Below are positions 28,508 through 40,956 of a DNA stretch of 64,000 bases, piece after piece; the stretch's first letter is position 1, and each line of letters opens with the position of its first letter. This DNA comes from Coix lacryma-jobi var. lacryma-jobi (Eukaryota > Streptophyta > Magnoliopsida > Poales > Poaceae), in contig CM019827.1 of the NCBI GenBank assembly GCA_009763385.1, positions 91,124,314 to 91,188,313 on the forward strand, written 5' to 3'. The notes under the pieces were generated by a model that ran no database searches, had not been told where the DNA came from, and worked only from the letters and a program-made list of their open reading frames with translations. The translations under genes and the position numbers were made by a program.

Positions 28508-29753
28508 ATGACGACGACTCGCAGTGGAGCGGGTGGTAGTGGTGGTAATGATGGTAGCAGGGAGAACCGCAATCCACCACCTCCTCCACCACCCACGACC
28601 GAGCAACTCTTCGCTCAGTTCTTGGGAAGCCAACGCAACATCGAGGCGCTTCTGCGAGAGAATTTAGCGCATAACAATCAACGCCCTGAGCCGAATCAGT
28701 ACAGCTCGTTCAAGGATTTTCTGGACACAAGGCCGCCGATTTTCAAGGAAGCCACAGAACCTCTAGAAGCAGAAGAATGGCTGCATACAATAGAGCAGAA
28801 GTTTCGACTGCTCAGGCTTACAGAAGAATTAAAGGCAGAGTATGCTGCACATCAGCTACAGGGGCCACCCGGAATTTGGTGGGGACATCACCGTACCACT
28901 TATCCAGCTCGTACACCTGTCACTTGGAGAATGTTCGCGGAAGCTGTTCGCGGGCACTATATTCCGCCAGGCTTGACTCAGATGAAGATGGCTGAATTCA
29001 TGAGCTTAACCCAAGGAACTCGATCAGTGACCGAGTATCATCACTTGTTCAACTCTTTATCTCGCTATGCACCAGACTTTGTTGATACCGATGCTAAGAA
29101 GATAGCTAGCTTTAAGAGAGGACTGAATACTAAGATGGGAAAATCAGTGGGTACTTCATCCCGCACAGTTTTCAATGACTTCATCAGTGACTGCCTGATC
29201 CAGGAGAATCACAACAACAAGCATGCTGCAAGCAAGGCTAGGAAGAGAACCCTGGAATCTGGACCATCTCAGTATAGAGGACCACCAGCCCAGCGTTCGT
29301 AATACCGACCACCAGCACCTGGGGCTCAGTTTCAGGCCGCCTCAGAAGAAAGGACAGCAGCAAGCTCAGTGTGGTCAACGACCATACAAGGTGGCAGCAA
29401 GTCAGGCTCGAGCAGGACAAGGCAGCTCAACTGGGACCAAGCCCATAGTTCGGGGACCGTGCTTCAATTGCAACCAAGATGGGCACTTTGCAAGGTATTG
29501 CCCACACCCCAAGAAGCAGCAGGCTAATTACCCAGCGCGTCTGCATAACATGACTGCTGAAGAAGCTCGTGCAGGAGAGCCCGTGACTGCCGGTATGTGT
29601 CTCGTGAACCATCATCCTGCAGTTGTTTTATTTGATACTGGATCATCGCATTCTTTCATGAGCAAGGCATTTGCACAAAAGCATAATCAAGAAATCTCTG
29701 AAATGGATTATGGGTTTCGCGTGAGCTCCGTAGGGAGTAGCGTGTTAGTCTAG
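28508..29753 (+). pseudogene. Element F gag and protease start (chromovirus), frameshifted
   Basis: Gag begins MTTTRSGAGGSGGNDGS at 28508 and has a proline run, then the retrotransposon gag domain (EAEEWLHTIEQKFRLL, YAAHQLQGPPGIWW, RGHYIPPGLTQMKMAEF, LSRYAPDFV; about 28760-29100). A TAA at 29300-29302 and a frameshift near 29330 separate it from the zinc knuckle (CFNCNQDGHFARYC, about 29462-29503) and the protease active site (VVLFDTGSSHSFMSKAF, about 29622-29670). This frame stops at a TAG near 29751. Neighbour H encodes the same domain order. It is not translatable as one protein. Confidence 0.85.
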
Positions 29754-32700
29754 ACAGATGGTGTGTAATGTGACCATCGATATTGGAGGGCATAAATTTG
29801 GAGCCAACTTAGTGGTTTTGCCAGGGACTAAGTATGGATGTAGTCTTAGGCATGAGTTGGATGACCATGTGGAGTGCGGTGTTAGACACTGCAAACAGGA
29901 CTCTTACCTTATCTGATAGTCGGACAGGTAACAAGCTTCGCGTATCTCTTCCTCGAGGTGCCGATCTTGTTGACTTATCTTGTACTTTTGCTATAGAAGA
30001 CCTCTCCAAAATTCCAGTTGTTAGGGATTTTCCGGACGTTTTTCCAGATGAGTTACCAGGGTTACCACCGAAGAGAGCAGTGGAGTTTGTGATAGAGTTG
30101 TTACCAGGAACTGCACCAATCTCTAGGAGACCGTATCGAATGCCGCCCAATGAGCTGGCAGAACTCAAGACCCAGATCAAGGAACTCTTGGACAAGGGAT
30201 TCATTCAACCTAGTGTATCAGAATGGGGTTGCCCAGCTTTGTTTGTCAAAAAGAAGGATAAGTCCTTGCGCATGTGTGTGGATTATCGTCCACTCAATGC
30301 CGTGACTGTTAAGAATAAGTATCCGTTACCTAGGATAGACATCCTTTTTGATCAGTTATCAAGGGCCAAGGTGTTTTCTAAGATTGATCTAAGGTCAGGG
30401 TATCATCAGATTCGAATCAGACCACAGGATATTCCAAAGACCGCTTTCTCAACCAGATACGGGTTATATGAGTATCTTGTCATAGTCCTTTGGATTAACC
30501 AATGCTCCAGCATACTTTATGAGTTTGATGAACTCCGTGTTCATGCCAGAATTAGGACAAGTTTGTGGTAGTGTTCATTGACGATATTCTGGTTTACTCG
30601 GAAAATGCAGAAGATCATGCAGAACATTTGAGGGTTGTCTTATCTAGACTCAGGGAACACAAGCTCTATGCTAAATTCAGCAAGTGCGAGTTTTGGATGA
30701 AGAAAGTACAATTTCTTGGTCATATTCTGTCAGAAGAAGGAATCTCAGTAGACCCTAGTAAAGTACAAGAAGTCATGGACTGGGAAGCTCCTACTTCAGT
30801 TGGTGAAATCCGGAGTTTTCTCGGTTTAGCGGGATATTATCGTCGATTTATTCCCGATTTCTCCAAAATTGCAAAGCCAATGACAAGTTTGTTGCAAAAG
30901 AATCAGAATATTTGAATGGACGGAGAAGTGCGAAACTGCTTTCCGTACCTTGCGGAAGCTGTTGACCACTGCTCCTGTTTTAGCTCAACCAGATGTTGAG
31001 AAACCCTTTGATGTCTTTTGTGATGCGTCAAAGGTAGGCCTAGGTTGTGTTCTCATGCAAGAAGGCAAAGTGATTGCTTATGCTTCGCGGCAATTGCGAA
31101 AGCATGAAGTGAATTACCCGACCCATGATCTGGAATTAGCTGCCGTGGTACATGCTTTGAAGGATTTGGAGACACTATCTGCTTGGGAATGTCTGCAATA
31201 TGTACACCTGACCACAAGAGTCTTAAATATATTTTCACGCAAGCAGAATTGAATATGAGGCAAAGAAGATGGCTGGAATTGATTAAGGATTATAATCTTC
31301 AAATTCACTATCATCCAGGCAAGGCGAATGTTGTGGCCGATGCTCTGAGCCGGAAATCACACTGTAATGCTATGAAGATTCTACCAGAGGATGAGTTCAG
31401 CTTAACACATGCTGCAGTGCTACATGATTTAGAGTTGCGCAATGTTTTAGTTGACCAAATTATAGAAGGCCAGAAAACCGATAAAGGGATCTATCATATT
31501 AAGGAAAGGCTCACGGATGAAAAAGAGGACCGATAAGCATTTTCGAGTTGACGAAAATGGAGTTCTATGGTTTAACCAGCGATTAGTGGTGCCTAAGGAT
31601 AGAGAACTCAGGAATCGGATCATGGATGAAGCACATTTGTCCAAATTATCTATTCATCCTGGAAGTACAAAAATGTACCAAGATTTGCGTCCGAGATTTT
31701 GGTGGACCAAAATGAAGAAAGAAATTGCTGCTTATGTGGCCAGATGCGATACGTGTTGTCGAGTAAAAGCTCTTCACTTAAAACCAGCCGGAATGCTTCA
31801 GCCATTAGCCATACCAGAATGGAAGTGGGAAGAAGTAAGCATGGATTTATCGTTGGTTTACCCAATACTCAGAAGGGTAATGATTCAATTTGGGTAATTG
31901 TGGATCGTCTCACAAAGACCGCACATTTCATTCCAGTCAGGACCAACTATAAGGCCCCAGATTATGCAGAGATCTACATAAGTCAGATTGTGCGACTGCA
32001 CGGTGTACCAAGGGTTATAGTCTCTGATCGTGGACCGCAGTTTACTGCACCATTTTGGGAAAAGTTGCAGAAGGAGTTAGGCACGGATTTAGTCCGAAGC
32101 TCAGCCTATCATCCGCAAACATCAGGGCAGACAGAGAGAGTGAATCAAGTTTTAGAAGATATGTTAAGAGCCTGTGTTTTATCAGCAAAAGGTTCTTGGG
32201 AGAAATGGTTACCGTTGGCAGAGTTTGCTTATAACAACAGTTATCAAGAAAGTATACAGATGGCTCCTTTTGAAGCTCTGTATGGTAGAAGATGCAGGAC
32301 ACCGATAAACTGAGTAGAACTAGGGGAACGTCGATACTATGGTATTGACTTTGTGAAAGAAGCAGAAGAACAAGTTAGAACGATTCAGCAACATATCGCG
32401 TCTACACAATCTCGCCAGAAAAGCTATGCTGATAAGCGGAGGAAACCGCTTGAGTTCAATGTTGGTGACTATGTCTATTTGAAGGTTTCACCAATGAAGG
32501 GTGTGAAACGCTTTGGGGTCAAAAGGAAGTTAGCACCAAGGTTCGTGGGAACTTATAGAATTGTGCAAAAGAAGGGAGAAGTGGCTTATCAAATGCAATT
32601 GCCAGAGCATTTGATGGCTATTTTTCCAGTGTTCCATGTTTCTCAACTGAAGAAATGTCTTCGAGTACCAGAAGAAGAGGTACAACCAGCTCGTATCAAA

Positions 32701-32919
32701 TTGCAATCTGATCTCACTTACTCAATTACACCATGTCGAGTGCTCGATGAAAAAGAAAGAGCGACCCGCGGAAGAATCGTGAAGCAATATAAGGTATCTT
32801 GGAGTGAGCAAGATGACCGGGATGCTACTTGGGAGACGGATGACTATCTAAAGGAAGTATACCCACACTTTTATAAGAAATGGTTCGTAACCCAAATCTC
32901 GGGACGAGATTTCTTTTAA
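29754..32919 (+). pseudogene. Element F pol: protease end, RT, RNase H, integrase and chromodomain, frameshifted
   Basis: The protease tail (VVLGMSWMTMW) is at 29836. RT spans about 30000-30700 (VDYRPLNAVTVKNKYPLPR; KIDLRSGYHQIRI; a frameshifted patch at about 30480-30560; active site FIDDILVYS at about 30573-30600). RNase H follows (FDVFCDASKVGLGCVL, about 31005-31050), broken near 30915 and 31185. The integrase HHCC zinc region is at 31634-31765. The catalytic core has WVIVDRLTKTAHF, VIVSDRGPQF and QTERVNQVLEDM (about 31890-32165) with a stop at 32311-32313. The last open part (32353-32919) holds the GPY/F region and a C-terminal chromodomain (about 32726-32880, YKVSWSEQDDRDATWETDDYL), in which one cage tryptophan is evident but other cage aromatics are not, as in group II plant chromodomains. 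It ends directly before the PPT. Confidence 0.9.
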
Positions 32920-32930
32920 GGAGGGGAGGG
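32918..32930 (+). other. Element F polypurine tract
   Basis: AAGGAGGGGAGGG abutting the 3' LTR, overlapping the pol stop codon. Confidence 0.85.
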
Positions 32931-32931
32931 C

Positions 32932-35900
32932 TGTAACACCCTAGGTGTTAAGCATTCCCTAAATGCATAATTTGGCATGGCATAAGCATAGCATCTCATC
33001 ATTTCATGTGCATAGGTTTGTTGAAGTGCTTAAGTCCTTGTTTGGTCTCTAGTGTAACCTTGTTTGCTTTCTGTTTCTGACCAAGTGCCTTATAACAAAG
33101 TTGTAGATCTTGATGAAGGCAACAACTTTGCTTTACAGCACTTTCTCAGAAAAAGCTGTTAAATTATGATTTCTTGCATTAGAAAAATGGTTTAGCACTA
33201 AAATTCTTTTAAACAACAGAATTTGTACTTGAGCCTTAAAGATGATTTGTTCCTTACAAAATTCTAAGCAACTTTGCTTTTAGGACCTTTTCCTAATTCG
33301 GCTTAGTTTAGGAGTTATAGAGCGTCAAAGTTTTTAACCAAACTTCATTAGTTTAACCCCAGTGGACCCCGCCTGTCAGTCTCTCCTTCTTCTCCTTCGC
33401 GGACGCCGCTCCCTTCGCGCTGGCAGAATCCGCCCGCAGCCGCGAGACCGCTTCGCCGGCCGGCCAAACCACCGACTTCGCCGCCCGTGGTTTGCGCCCG
33501 AACTCGCCACGTCGCTCCATGCACCGCGTCCTCGCCCGCCGCGTGTCGCGCGACGCCTGACGCCGCCGCGTCCGGTCGGGAGTTCCCCCGACGGGAACCG
33601 GCCAGGTGCAATGCACCTAGCACTTCGTTCCTTTTGCCTTCGCTCCGCCCCGTGCTTGCAACCAGAGGAGCATTCCAATGCTCGCTCTCTCCCTCGCTCC
33701 ACTCCACTCCATCTTCACCAGAGCTCCGCGCCGCCGCCGCCCGCCGAACCTCGGCGAGCGATTACTCGCTCCACCGCTCACCGCCGTTCGATTCCTCCCG
33801 CCAGTTTCTCCGCCTTGACCTCCTCTTTCTCCGGTAAGGGTTGGTTTCCCCTCTCTCCCTCTCTAGCCGCCGGAACAGCGGATGCCATCCGCAAGCTCCC
33901 GGCATGGCCGCCGCCATGACCCAACCGTGGTCCGGCCATCTCCGGCCAAGCCATCCCAAACCGAGCCCTGTTCTAGTCTTCTCTACCTCCGCAGTAGCTT
34001 AGAGTTAGTTGGAGACCTCTCTTTCGCCGTGTTTCAGCCGGAACCGAGCCGTGTCGCCGCCGTGTCCGCCATGGACCGCCGCCGTGCATCGCTCCGGGCA
34101 ATGCTGGGGATGCCGAGGCCCGAAAGTTGCTCCAGTAGCTCGCTTAGGTCTTGCTTGGGCTAGTGCTAACCTCGCCGAGTCGCAAGCCGCCGGGAAGAGT
34201 TCCGCCGCCGAGTCACAGAGCCGCCGCTCCGCCATGGCCGCCATCAAGCTTGCTCCGGTATCCCTCTGGCTTAGCAAGTCGGTTAGTTGTGTTCGCCTCG
34301 CAAACCCGCACCCAGGGATGGTCTCAGTGTCACCGGAAGCGTCGCCGTCGACGAGCTAGGGCCGGTCAACGACTACGGCGCAAAACTCCGCCGTTGGCTG
34401 CCGAGCCTGGCCTCGCGCGGTAACGTGCCGAGCTTGGCCTCGGAAGCTTGGTCGCCCTGACCAGCGGGCCCCGACTGGCAGTAAGAAAGAGAGAAAGGGA
34501 AGAGCTTGGGTGCCGTAGGCCTCGGAAAACCGGATGCGCCGAGCCTTCGCCTCGAGCCTCGACCGAGTCGGTTGAATTAGTCTCGGTTGAGTCAGTAAGT
34601 CTCGGTTGAGTCAGTAGCCTCGGCTGAATAGGTTAGCCTCGGCTGTCAGTGTGCCTCGGCCGAATCGGTAAAAGGTGTCTGAGCCTCGGCCGAATCGGTC
34701 GAGTGCGTCTAACCTCGGCTGAGTTGAGCCGGGTGTGCCGAAGCCTTCGCCTCGAGCCTCGGCCGAGTCGCGCTGGGTGTGCCGAGCGTCTGTCTTGTGC
34801 CTCGGCCGAATCAAGAAGGGAGTCCGTACGTTAGGATTGAGTTTTCTTTTAAAATGTGTTTTGCAGAATTCATGTAAGGCTTCAAAAATTCATACAAGGC
34901 TCATTTTAAGTCCAAATCCTGTGAAACAAATTTTGTTAGGTCAAGCATGTTTAGATCTATCAGTGAAAACTGTTGAATGCATTCTTGGTGATATTTTTAT
35001 GGGTAGATTTATTTACATTAGAAAAGTGCTGATAACTTGGAAAATGCATAACTAATTATGTATAAGTTAGAAAAATGTGATTCCAGTTTTGTTAGGTTTG
35101 TATGAAGGTGTAGTTTCAGAGAAAAATATAATATGAGGTTGTTCTGTGAATTAATTTGACAGTAGCTTTTAAAATGGTTAAATGTCGTTTCCTTGTTTAT
35201 TTTGTAGTAATTAAAATATGAGGAATATGAACCTAAAAATTTAAGCACATTGCTCTTGTACTAGGAAGCTCAGTAGAAAAATAAGAAATCTGTTGTTTGA
35301 CACTTTTTGCTAGGGTGTGTAGTTCAAAGCACCTTTCCATGATAGAATTTGTCTTTTTCATAGAGAATGGAGTTTAAGTCCAAATGGGATGAAATTTGGA
35401 CAGGGAGCTAGATTAGGTGTTGTTAACTCCCAGTAATTTCTGTAGATTTTTCTGAAGCTTCCTAGGTTAGGTTGCTGTTTAAAGCATGTGTAAATAGATT
35501 TATTTCAGCAAGTAATTAGAGGGTAATAAACTCACTAAGTAGACTTTGATGTGGTGACAACATCGCTTAACAAGTTGACTATGTTAGGTTAAATAGTGGG
35601 ATGATGTTGACTACCTTGTTGAAGAGAATGCAGTAGATGACATGTGCCTATCTCCTGATTGCTGTCGATCATGTGCATCACATATGCATTCTATGTACAT
35701 TCATCCTATTCATGCGCACTATGCATCATACAGGATCAGCGGAGGAGATCCAGACCCAGTCGATACTGGAAGAGCCCAGTCCGGAGGAGAACCTGACAGA
35801 AGAAGCCGGAGGGACCGACGCCGACGAGTTGCCCGAGTGCCGCGATCACCGTCCGTCGGACTTTGAGAAAGGCAAGCCCCGGAGCATTCTAACTCCTACG

Positions 35901-37418
35901 GTTTGCAAATGCTTTACAATTAACCTGACAATGGATGTTGCATTAGGTTATAGGAATTGATTGATACCGTTGATGCATTATTACTTATCCTTGTCCACCT
36001 GCAATATATATATCTTGATACCCCTGTTTAGGTCTAGGCTCGTTATATGCTTAGCCCTGCTTAGATCGGTAAAAGTCAGGTGATTTCCTGTCTCCCGCAA
36101 TAGGTGGATACTGATCATGTTTAGCCTGTGCTATCATGAGATAACCAAGTGATAATTAATCTGAGACGGAGGCGGGATGTAAGAGCAGCAGGACATGGGT
36201 TCTGTGTGCTAGTAGGCTCCCGTCTGTGTCGCATAGGACCCGTTCGGGAATGTCCCTTCAGTCAAATTGAACGCGTCGATCACTTAACGGAGTTGGTCTG
36301 AGTACCTCCCGTGAAGCCGAGTAAGGTTATTCGAGCCGGTGATGGAGATGTTGACGCCTAACACCCAGGGCCTCAGCTGTACCGTGGGCAACTATTCTGA
36401 TCAACCTGACATGGTCCGAGGGCAGGCAGGGCCTGATCGACCTGGCATGACCGTGGGCAGTTATAGATTGAGCGACCTGGCACTGAGATAACCCCCGGTG
36501 TAGAAGGGCCCATGGCCGTCCCGCGCTTTGTGTTCTCGAATCTCCTGACTGGCAGCTTACGACTGCCGTAGCCGGACGTGCCGGGCGAGTGTGAGACATT
36601 TTATCCCCAGCTGGGTAGGAATCGATTATAATCGCCATCGCTCCTGGACAGTGAGCAGTTGACTTTAGATCATCTCCCGTAGAACATATGGAACTAAAAT
36701 GGTTATGGAATCTGAAAGGCTATTGATGAAATAGTCACTCTTGATTGATTAAGTAGCAAGTGCTTGTTTAGTACAGGTGCAAATCTAGTAAGGTAGAGTT
36801 AATGACTAAAAGCAATTGCCAACATCTGAAACTGAGTTTTATTACTAAAGCTTTCATGCAAAGGAGTATGTACAGCCAACCCCACTTATATAGCCTACAT
36901 GATCCTTGGTGTCTCATTATTTTTGGTTTTGTCGGGTAAGTCTAGCTGAGTACCTTCTCGTACTCAGGGTTTATTTCCCTTGTTATTGCAGATGGCCAGT
37001 GCTTTTATGGTTACTGCGAGAATTGCTTGTACCCGGTAACGGGTGATGACTAGACCAAGGGCATGGTCAACACTTATCTCATCTGTTGCTTTTGTGGGCC
37101 CGGTCAACTGATGGCACCGTATTTATGAACAATCCAAACTTATGTTTTAAAGACTATGTTGCTTCCGCTACTACTATCAAATTATGGTTTGTAATATTAT
37201 TTCGTACTCTGATGTAATTTGACCTGTGTGCAACTGTGTTGTAACCCGTGAGCATGTTCGTGGAACAAGTACGATCTTGGTTGGATGTCGTTGAATGATT
37301 TGAAATCCTTCGAGATTTCCGGACTACCGGGTTTGTACGAGCTTAAGTACTCGATGATTTCTGCGAGAGCGAAGGTTTTCAGTGCTTAATCTGGTGCAAA
37401 TTGGTCGGTTCTGTTACA
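32932..37418 (+). repeat. Element F 3' LTR
   Basis: 4487 bp copy of 21862-26346. It repeats the GC-rich block, the CCTCGGCCGARTCGG array (34525-34815) and the two exon-like segments (35712-35871 and 36992-37053), all boundaries unchanged. Confidence 0.95.
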
Positions 37419-37423
37419 ATTTG

Positions 37424-39381
37424 TTCAATAGAATACGTGTCGTGACTCTGGGTCTAGAGGTTCCACCCGTCTTAGTTCGGCTATTTTGGAACCGAACCCT
37501 TTGCTGAAGCTCTCTACTTGTAATCTGCCGATCGGGGTCAACAGCACCAGCTTCCTTCACTCTATCGGAAGTTAAAACTTTCATCTTGTTCTTACCCCCA
37601 AAATCGGCTATATTGATAGAGAAGGACACGGTATTCTATCCAAAAGGACTACCATCCACTTTCATCTTTCCATCAAACCTCAGGTGTCCGTCCTGGATAG
37701 CCCTCTGAATCCGCACTCTGAACACTCGGCAATCATTTATGGAGTGGGATTTGGTATTGTGGAAACCACAATACCTCTTGTCTTTGACACCCTCGGGGAG
37801 CAGCATAGGATGACCTTCCGGCAACTTGATGCGTCCCTCCTTCAGCAAATATTCAAATAATTTATCTGACTTGGACACGTCAAAGTCATAAGTACCTTTA
37901 TGTTGCCTCAGCCACCGTTGGTTGACTTGAGTCGGCTCTTTAGACCAGGTTATCTCGGCTGCAGCTACTTCATCTTCATCATTATATTCATCTGCTTCCT
38001 CCAGAAAAGCCTGATACATTTCGGCAGCTACATCACCCTTCTGGTATTGATTGTTCCTTCTGAATCCCTGAGCTTGATTGCTCATCGTCGCCAGCCTTTG
38101 GGACAACTGCCCGAGGTCATCAAACTCCATGCCGAATAGTTTTTCTTTGATACCCGGCAACATGCCAGCTATGGCTATTCCCGGCAATTGGTCATCCGAC
38201 AAATTCAAGGAATAGCAGAGATTTTTGGTTTCCCTGAATCGGCGCAAATACTCTTGCGACGTTTCACCGGGCTTCATCCTTAGGCTCATAAGATCAACCA
38301 ACTTCTTTTCACTGGTTCCGATAAAGAAGTATGAATGGAACTTCTGCTCTAACTCTGCCCATGTATTGATAGAATTCGCCGGCAGAGAAGCAAACCAGGA
38401 GAAGGTTGGTCCTGTCAGCGACAGTGGGAAATACTGAATCCTCCAAGCTTCATCTGTAGACGCTTCCCCAAGTTGCATCAAGTATCGGCTGATGTGCTCT
38501 ATAGTACTGGTATCATCCTGACCCGAAAACTTGGTGAAATCAGTGGGAGGTTTTACTCTAGGAGGAAGAGCCACCCGATTGTACCATTCAGGGTAGGGAG
38601 ACTTGTAAGCATATGTCTGATTCTTTGGCTTTAGGCCGAACTGATTCTGCATCATATCAGCCATCTTATGCATGATGAGATCAACACTTGAATCAGGAGT
38701 TGTTTGTGCTTGCCCCCCAGCATGTGGTCCTGCCGAACTCCTGTATCCTGGATTCGGAAGAGCATTAATCGAGTTATAGTCCATAAACTCCCGATATCCA
38801 TCTCCAAACATATCTTTCTGTATCCTGTTTGCCACAGGAGACACTCTAGAAGCAGATGGTGGGACGTTCCCTGTTGTGCCGAACGTGAGTTGGCCATAGG
38901 TCTGGGGAAGTTGTTGTGTTTCCTGAGAAACCATTCCACCCGTGCTTGGGCCAGCTCCACTGTTTTCGGCAACTCTTCGGCGTTGAGGTACTTGGAACAA
39001 CAATGGCCCCCATACTGGACCAACAGCCTCCTCAAAGTACTTATCTGCGGTTGGACCGAAAGTATCGACCATGATAACACGAAAGGTGTTCAAGAAAGCC
39101 GACTGATGATTGGTCACTGCTCCTGATACGATCCTATGCATCATCTCTGCCATCTTCTGGAGAGCCGCTTCTTCGCTACTGTCAGCCAGCTCAAGTTGGT
39201 GATGAGGAACAACCTTCGGGAACGTCTGCTTCTAATAGACTTTGTCGCTTTTATTCTTGGAGAAGGTCTCCAAGCACTTGCGCTGGAATTCATCACAAGC
39301 TCGCTGCACCAGATCTTTTGATTCTAGCGGCAAATCGTCCATGGTCACCTCGAAGACTTGATCTTCGTTAATCTCAGGCAT
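37424..39381 (-). pseudogene. Element E gag (gypsy), interrupted by element F
   Basis: Gag read leftwards from ATG 39381 (MPEINEDQVFEVTMDDLP). The capsid domain contains EWYNRVALPPRVKPPTDF, IQYFPLSLTGPTFSWFASL and NLCYSLNLSDDQLPGIAIAG (about 38100-38600). A Cys/His motif (YCGFHNTKSHSINDC) follows near 37740-37785, then FSINIADFGGKNKMKVLTS. In-frame TAG codons lie near 39232 and 37637. Both fit CAG-to-TAG changes. At 37424 the frame is interrupted by F between LLNK and WRREQER, and the reading continues at 21856. The older fragment I (55211-57823) encodes a clearly related Gag. Confidence 0.85.
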
Positions 39382-39395
39382 CTTGAAATGAAGTG

Positions 39396-39413
39396 GTCCC
39401 ACCGGGCGTGCCA
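39396..39413 (-). other. Element E primer-binding site
   Basis: The minus strand reads TGGCACGCCCGGTGGGAC, 7 nt from the LTR end and 14 nt before the gag ATG. This PBS type occurs in several grass gypsy families. It is probably tRNA-Arg-like, but I cannot confirm the tRNA. Confidence 0.65.
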
Positions 39414-39420
39414 AAAAGTG

Positions 39421-40956
39421 TGTTGACGCAAAATGTGACGCCTCGTGTCAAGGCACACAGCAAGCCGAACGAGGCTGGCTTCAATCGGGTGCCCGGAACG
39501 TACTGAATCCGGAGACGTGCCAGTCGGTTTGACCTGAAAACCAACAAGGGATAAAAATATGAGAATACCTTGGAACATGATGGGTGAGACCAGACAGTTC
39601 CATATGTACGGCTTTGAAAGCCAATCGCGACGGCACACAGCTATAGAAGTTGTTTGTCGGAACAAATTTATAATGTCATTCGGCAAGTGTAAAAGATGAA
39701 ACTCATAAACATATTGAATGCCGAACGCATATGTAACAAAAGGATAAAGAGGGCAACTTGTAAATATAAATCTATGCAGATAACATATGCATAGGCTAAT
39801 CCAGCTAGTCTACCGCACGTCTAGCCTTCATAAAACCCGTCAGGTGCAAACTCAAGCAAAGCTAATCGACCGCATGATACCACTTGCTATAAATCTACAC
39901 CACTCCTTATAATTAGATTAATCCACCGCATGATACGATCTAATTATAAGAAGCTAAAAGCACACGTACATCTGAACAGATCTATATGTACTCATTACTT
40001 ATGTAAGCTTAACCAGAATCGGCAAACTAGCCGAACTGGGGTCCATGAAGAAGAAACATACAAGCTAAACATGGTTAAACTAATCTAAAACCTGCACCTG
40101 CCGCACGACACCCAGCTCTATCAAAGCCTAAACATGATCGACATGCATGAACCCACAACATGTAACAATCTAGATTGAAAGTCAGTTCGACCATTATGAT
40201 CTTATAATCAGCAAAGCACAAACAAACTCGTGCGACAAGGCCAAACGAAGATCAATCTAGATTGGGCAAAAGGTGTTGTACGAATTAAATGAATAAAACA
40301 TATAACACATGATAACTTGATGAATCTATTAGATCTGCCAAATCTAACAGAGCTGATAACTATTTTTACTCATGACTTAATCCGCCGCACGATACAAGGC
40401 ATAAGCAAAAATTTCCCATCATAAGCTTAAATCCGCCGCACGATACTAAGCTTTACGTACGAGACTACTTGCATCATATCTAAATCCACCGCACGATACT
40501 AGACATGATAGCAAGGTTGCCGGTACTTACGGAGGTCGACGGATCGTTGATTCCTCTCGAAGAACTCGACGACATGACTAGGGACTCGAAGATGGCACGG
40601 GGCCGGTTTGTATTGATGTGGTTATGAACAATTTTACAATGGTCGAGGGCTTATATTTATACCCTGGACGAAACATGAATCCTAGACGATTACGACTTAA
40701 ATAAGGAAAAATATAAATCATATTCCTAAACCTTCGGCGCCTTCCATCTTCACGTATCTTCCTGTGCAAGCCGGCTTTACCTGCATCATTCATCTCCCGA
40801 ATGGGGCCACTGCTTCACGAAATAGCCGACCGCACAAGTACTCACCGAAAGTCTTAAGGATCAAACAGCTTCCAGAATGCCTACCGAATCCTTCTCTTCT
40901 CCGCTGGCTGGACCCATCTGTCATACCTTCGTGTGTGCGAAAATCTGGTGTTAACA
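39421..40956 (-). repeat. Element E 5' LTR
   Basis: 1536 bp, TGTTGACGCAAAATG to GGTGTTAACA on the plus strand; partner of 11214-12750. It carries the same five AATCYRCCGCAYGATAC words. The similarity of about 98 % by eye indicates a fairly recent insertion. Confidence 0.9.

Larger units (their letters stand above)
21862..37418 (+). mobile_element. Element F: Tekay/Del-like chromovirus with an extra 5' ORF
   Basis: A complete element with LTRs 21862-26346 and 32932-37418, PBS 26349-26360, PPT 32918-32930 and a perfect 5-bp TSD ATTTG (21857-21861 and 37419-37423). The order is ORF1, gag, PR, RT, RNase H, INT, chromodomain. The LTRs start TGTAACACCC, are about 4.49 kb and differ by roughly 1-2 % by eye, yet the gag-pol part carries several frameshifts. 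The long LTRs and chromodomain suggest the Tekay/Del lineage. It interrupts the gag of E. Confidence 0.9.
11214..40956 (-). mobile_element. Element E: gypsy retrotransposon with gag and protease only, carrying antisense ORFs
   Basis: Flanked by LTRs at 11214-12750 (3' LTR) and 39421-40956 (5' LTR). The flanks ACTAG and GCTAG agree at four of five bases, a probable TSD. Read on the minus strand the order is 5' LTR, PBS, gag (39381 leftwards), protease (to about 20740), a spacer, two antisense (+ strand) spliced-looking ORFs, PPT and 3' LTR. No RT, RNase H or integrase was found between protease and 3' LTR, so it looks non-autonomous. F interrupts gag at 21862-37418; G lies in the antisense ORF region. 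The Gag/PR type and the presence of extra ORFs before the 3' LTR suggest the Tat lineage. Confidence 0.8.
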
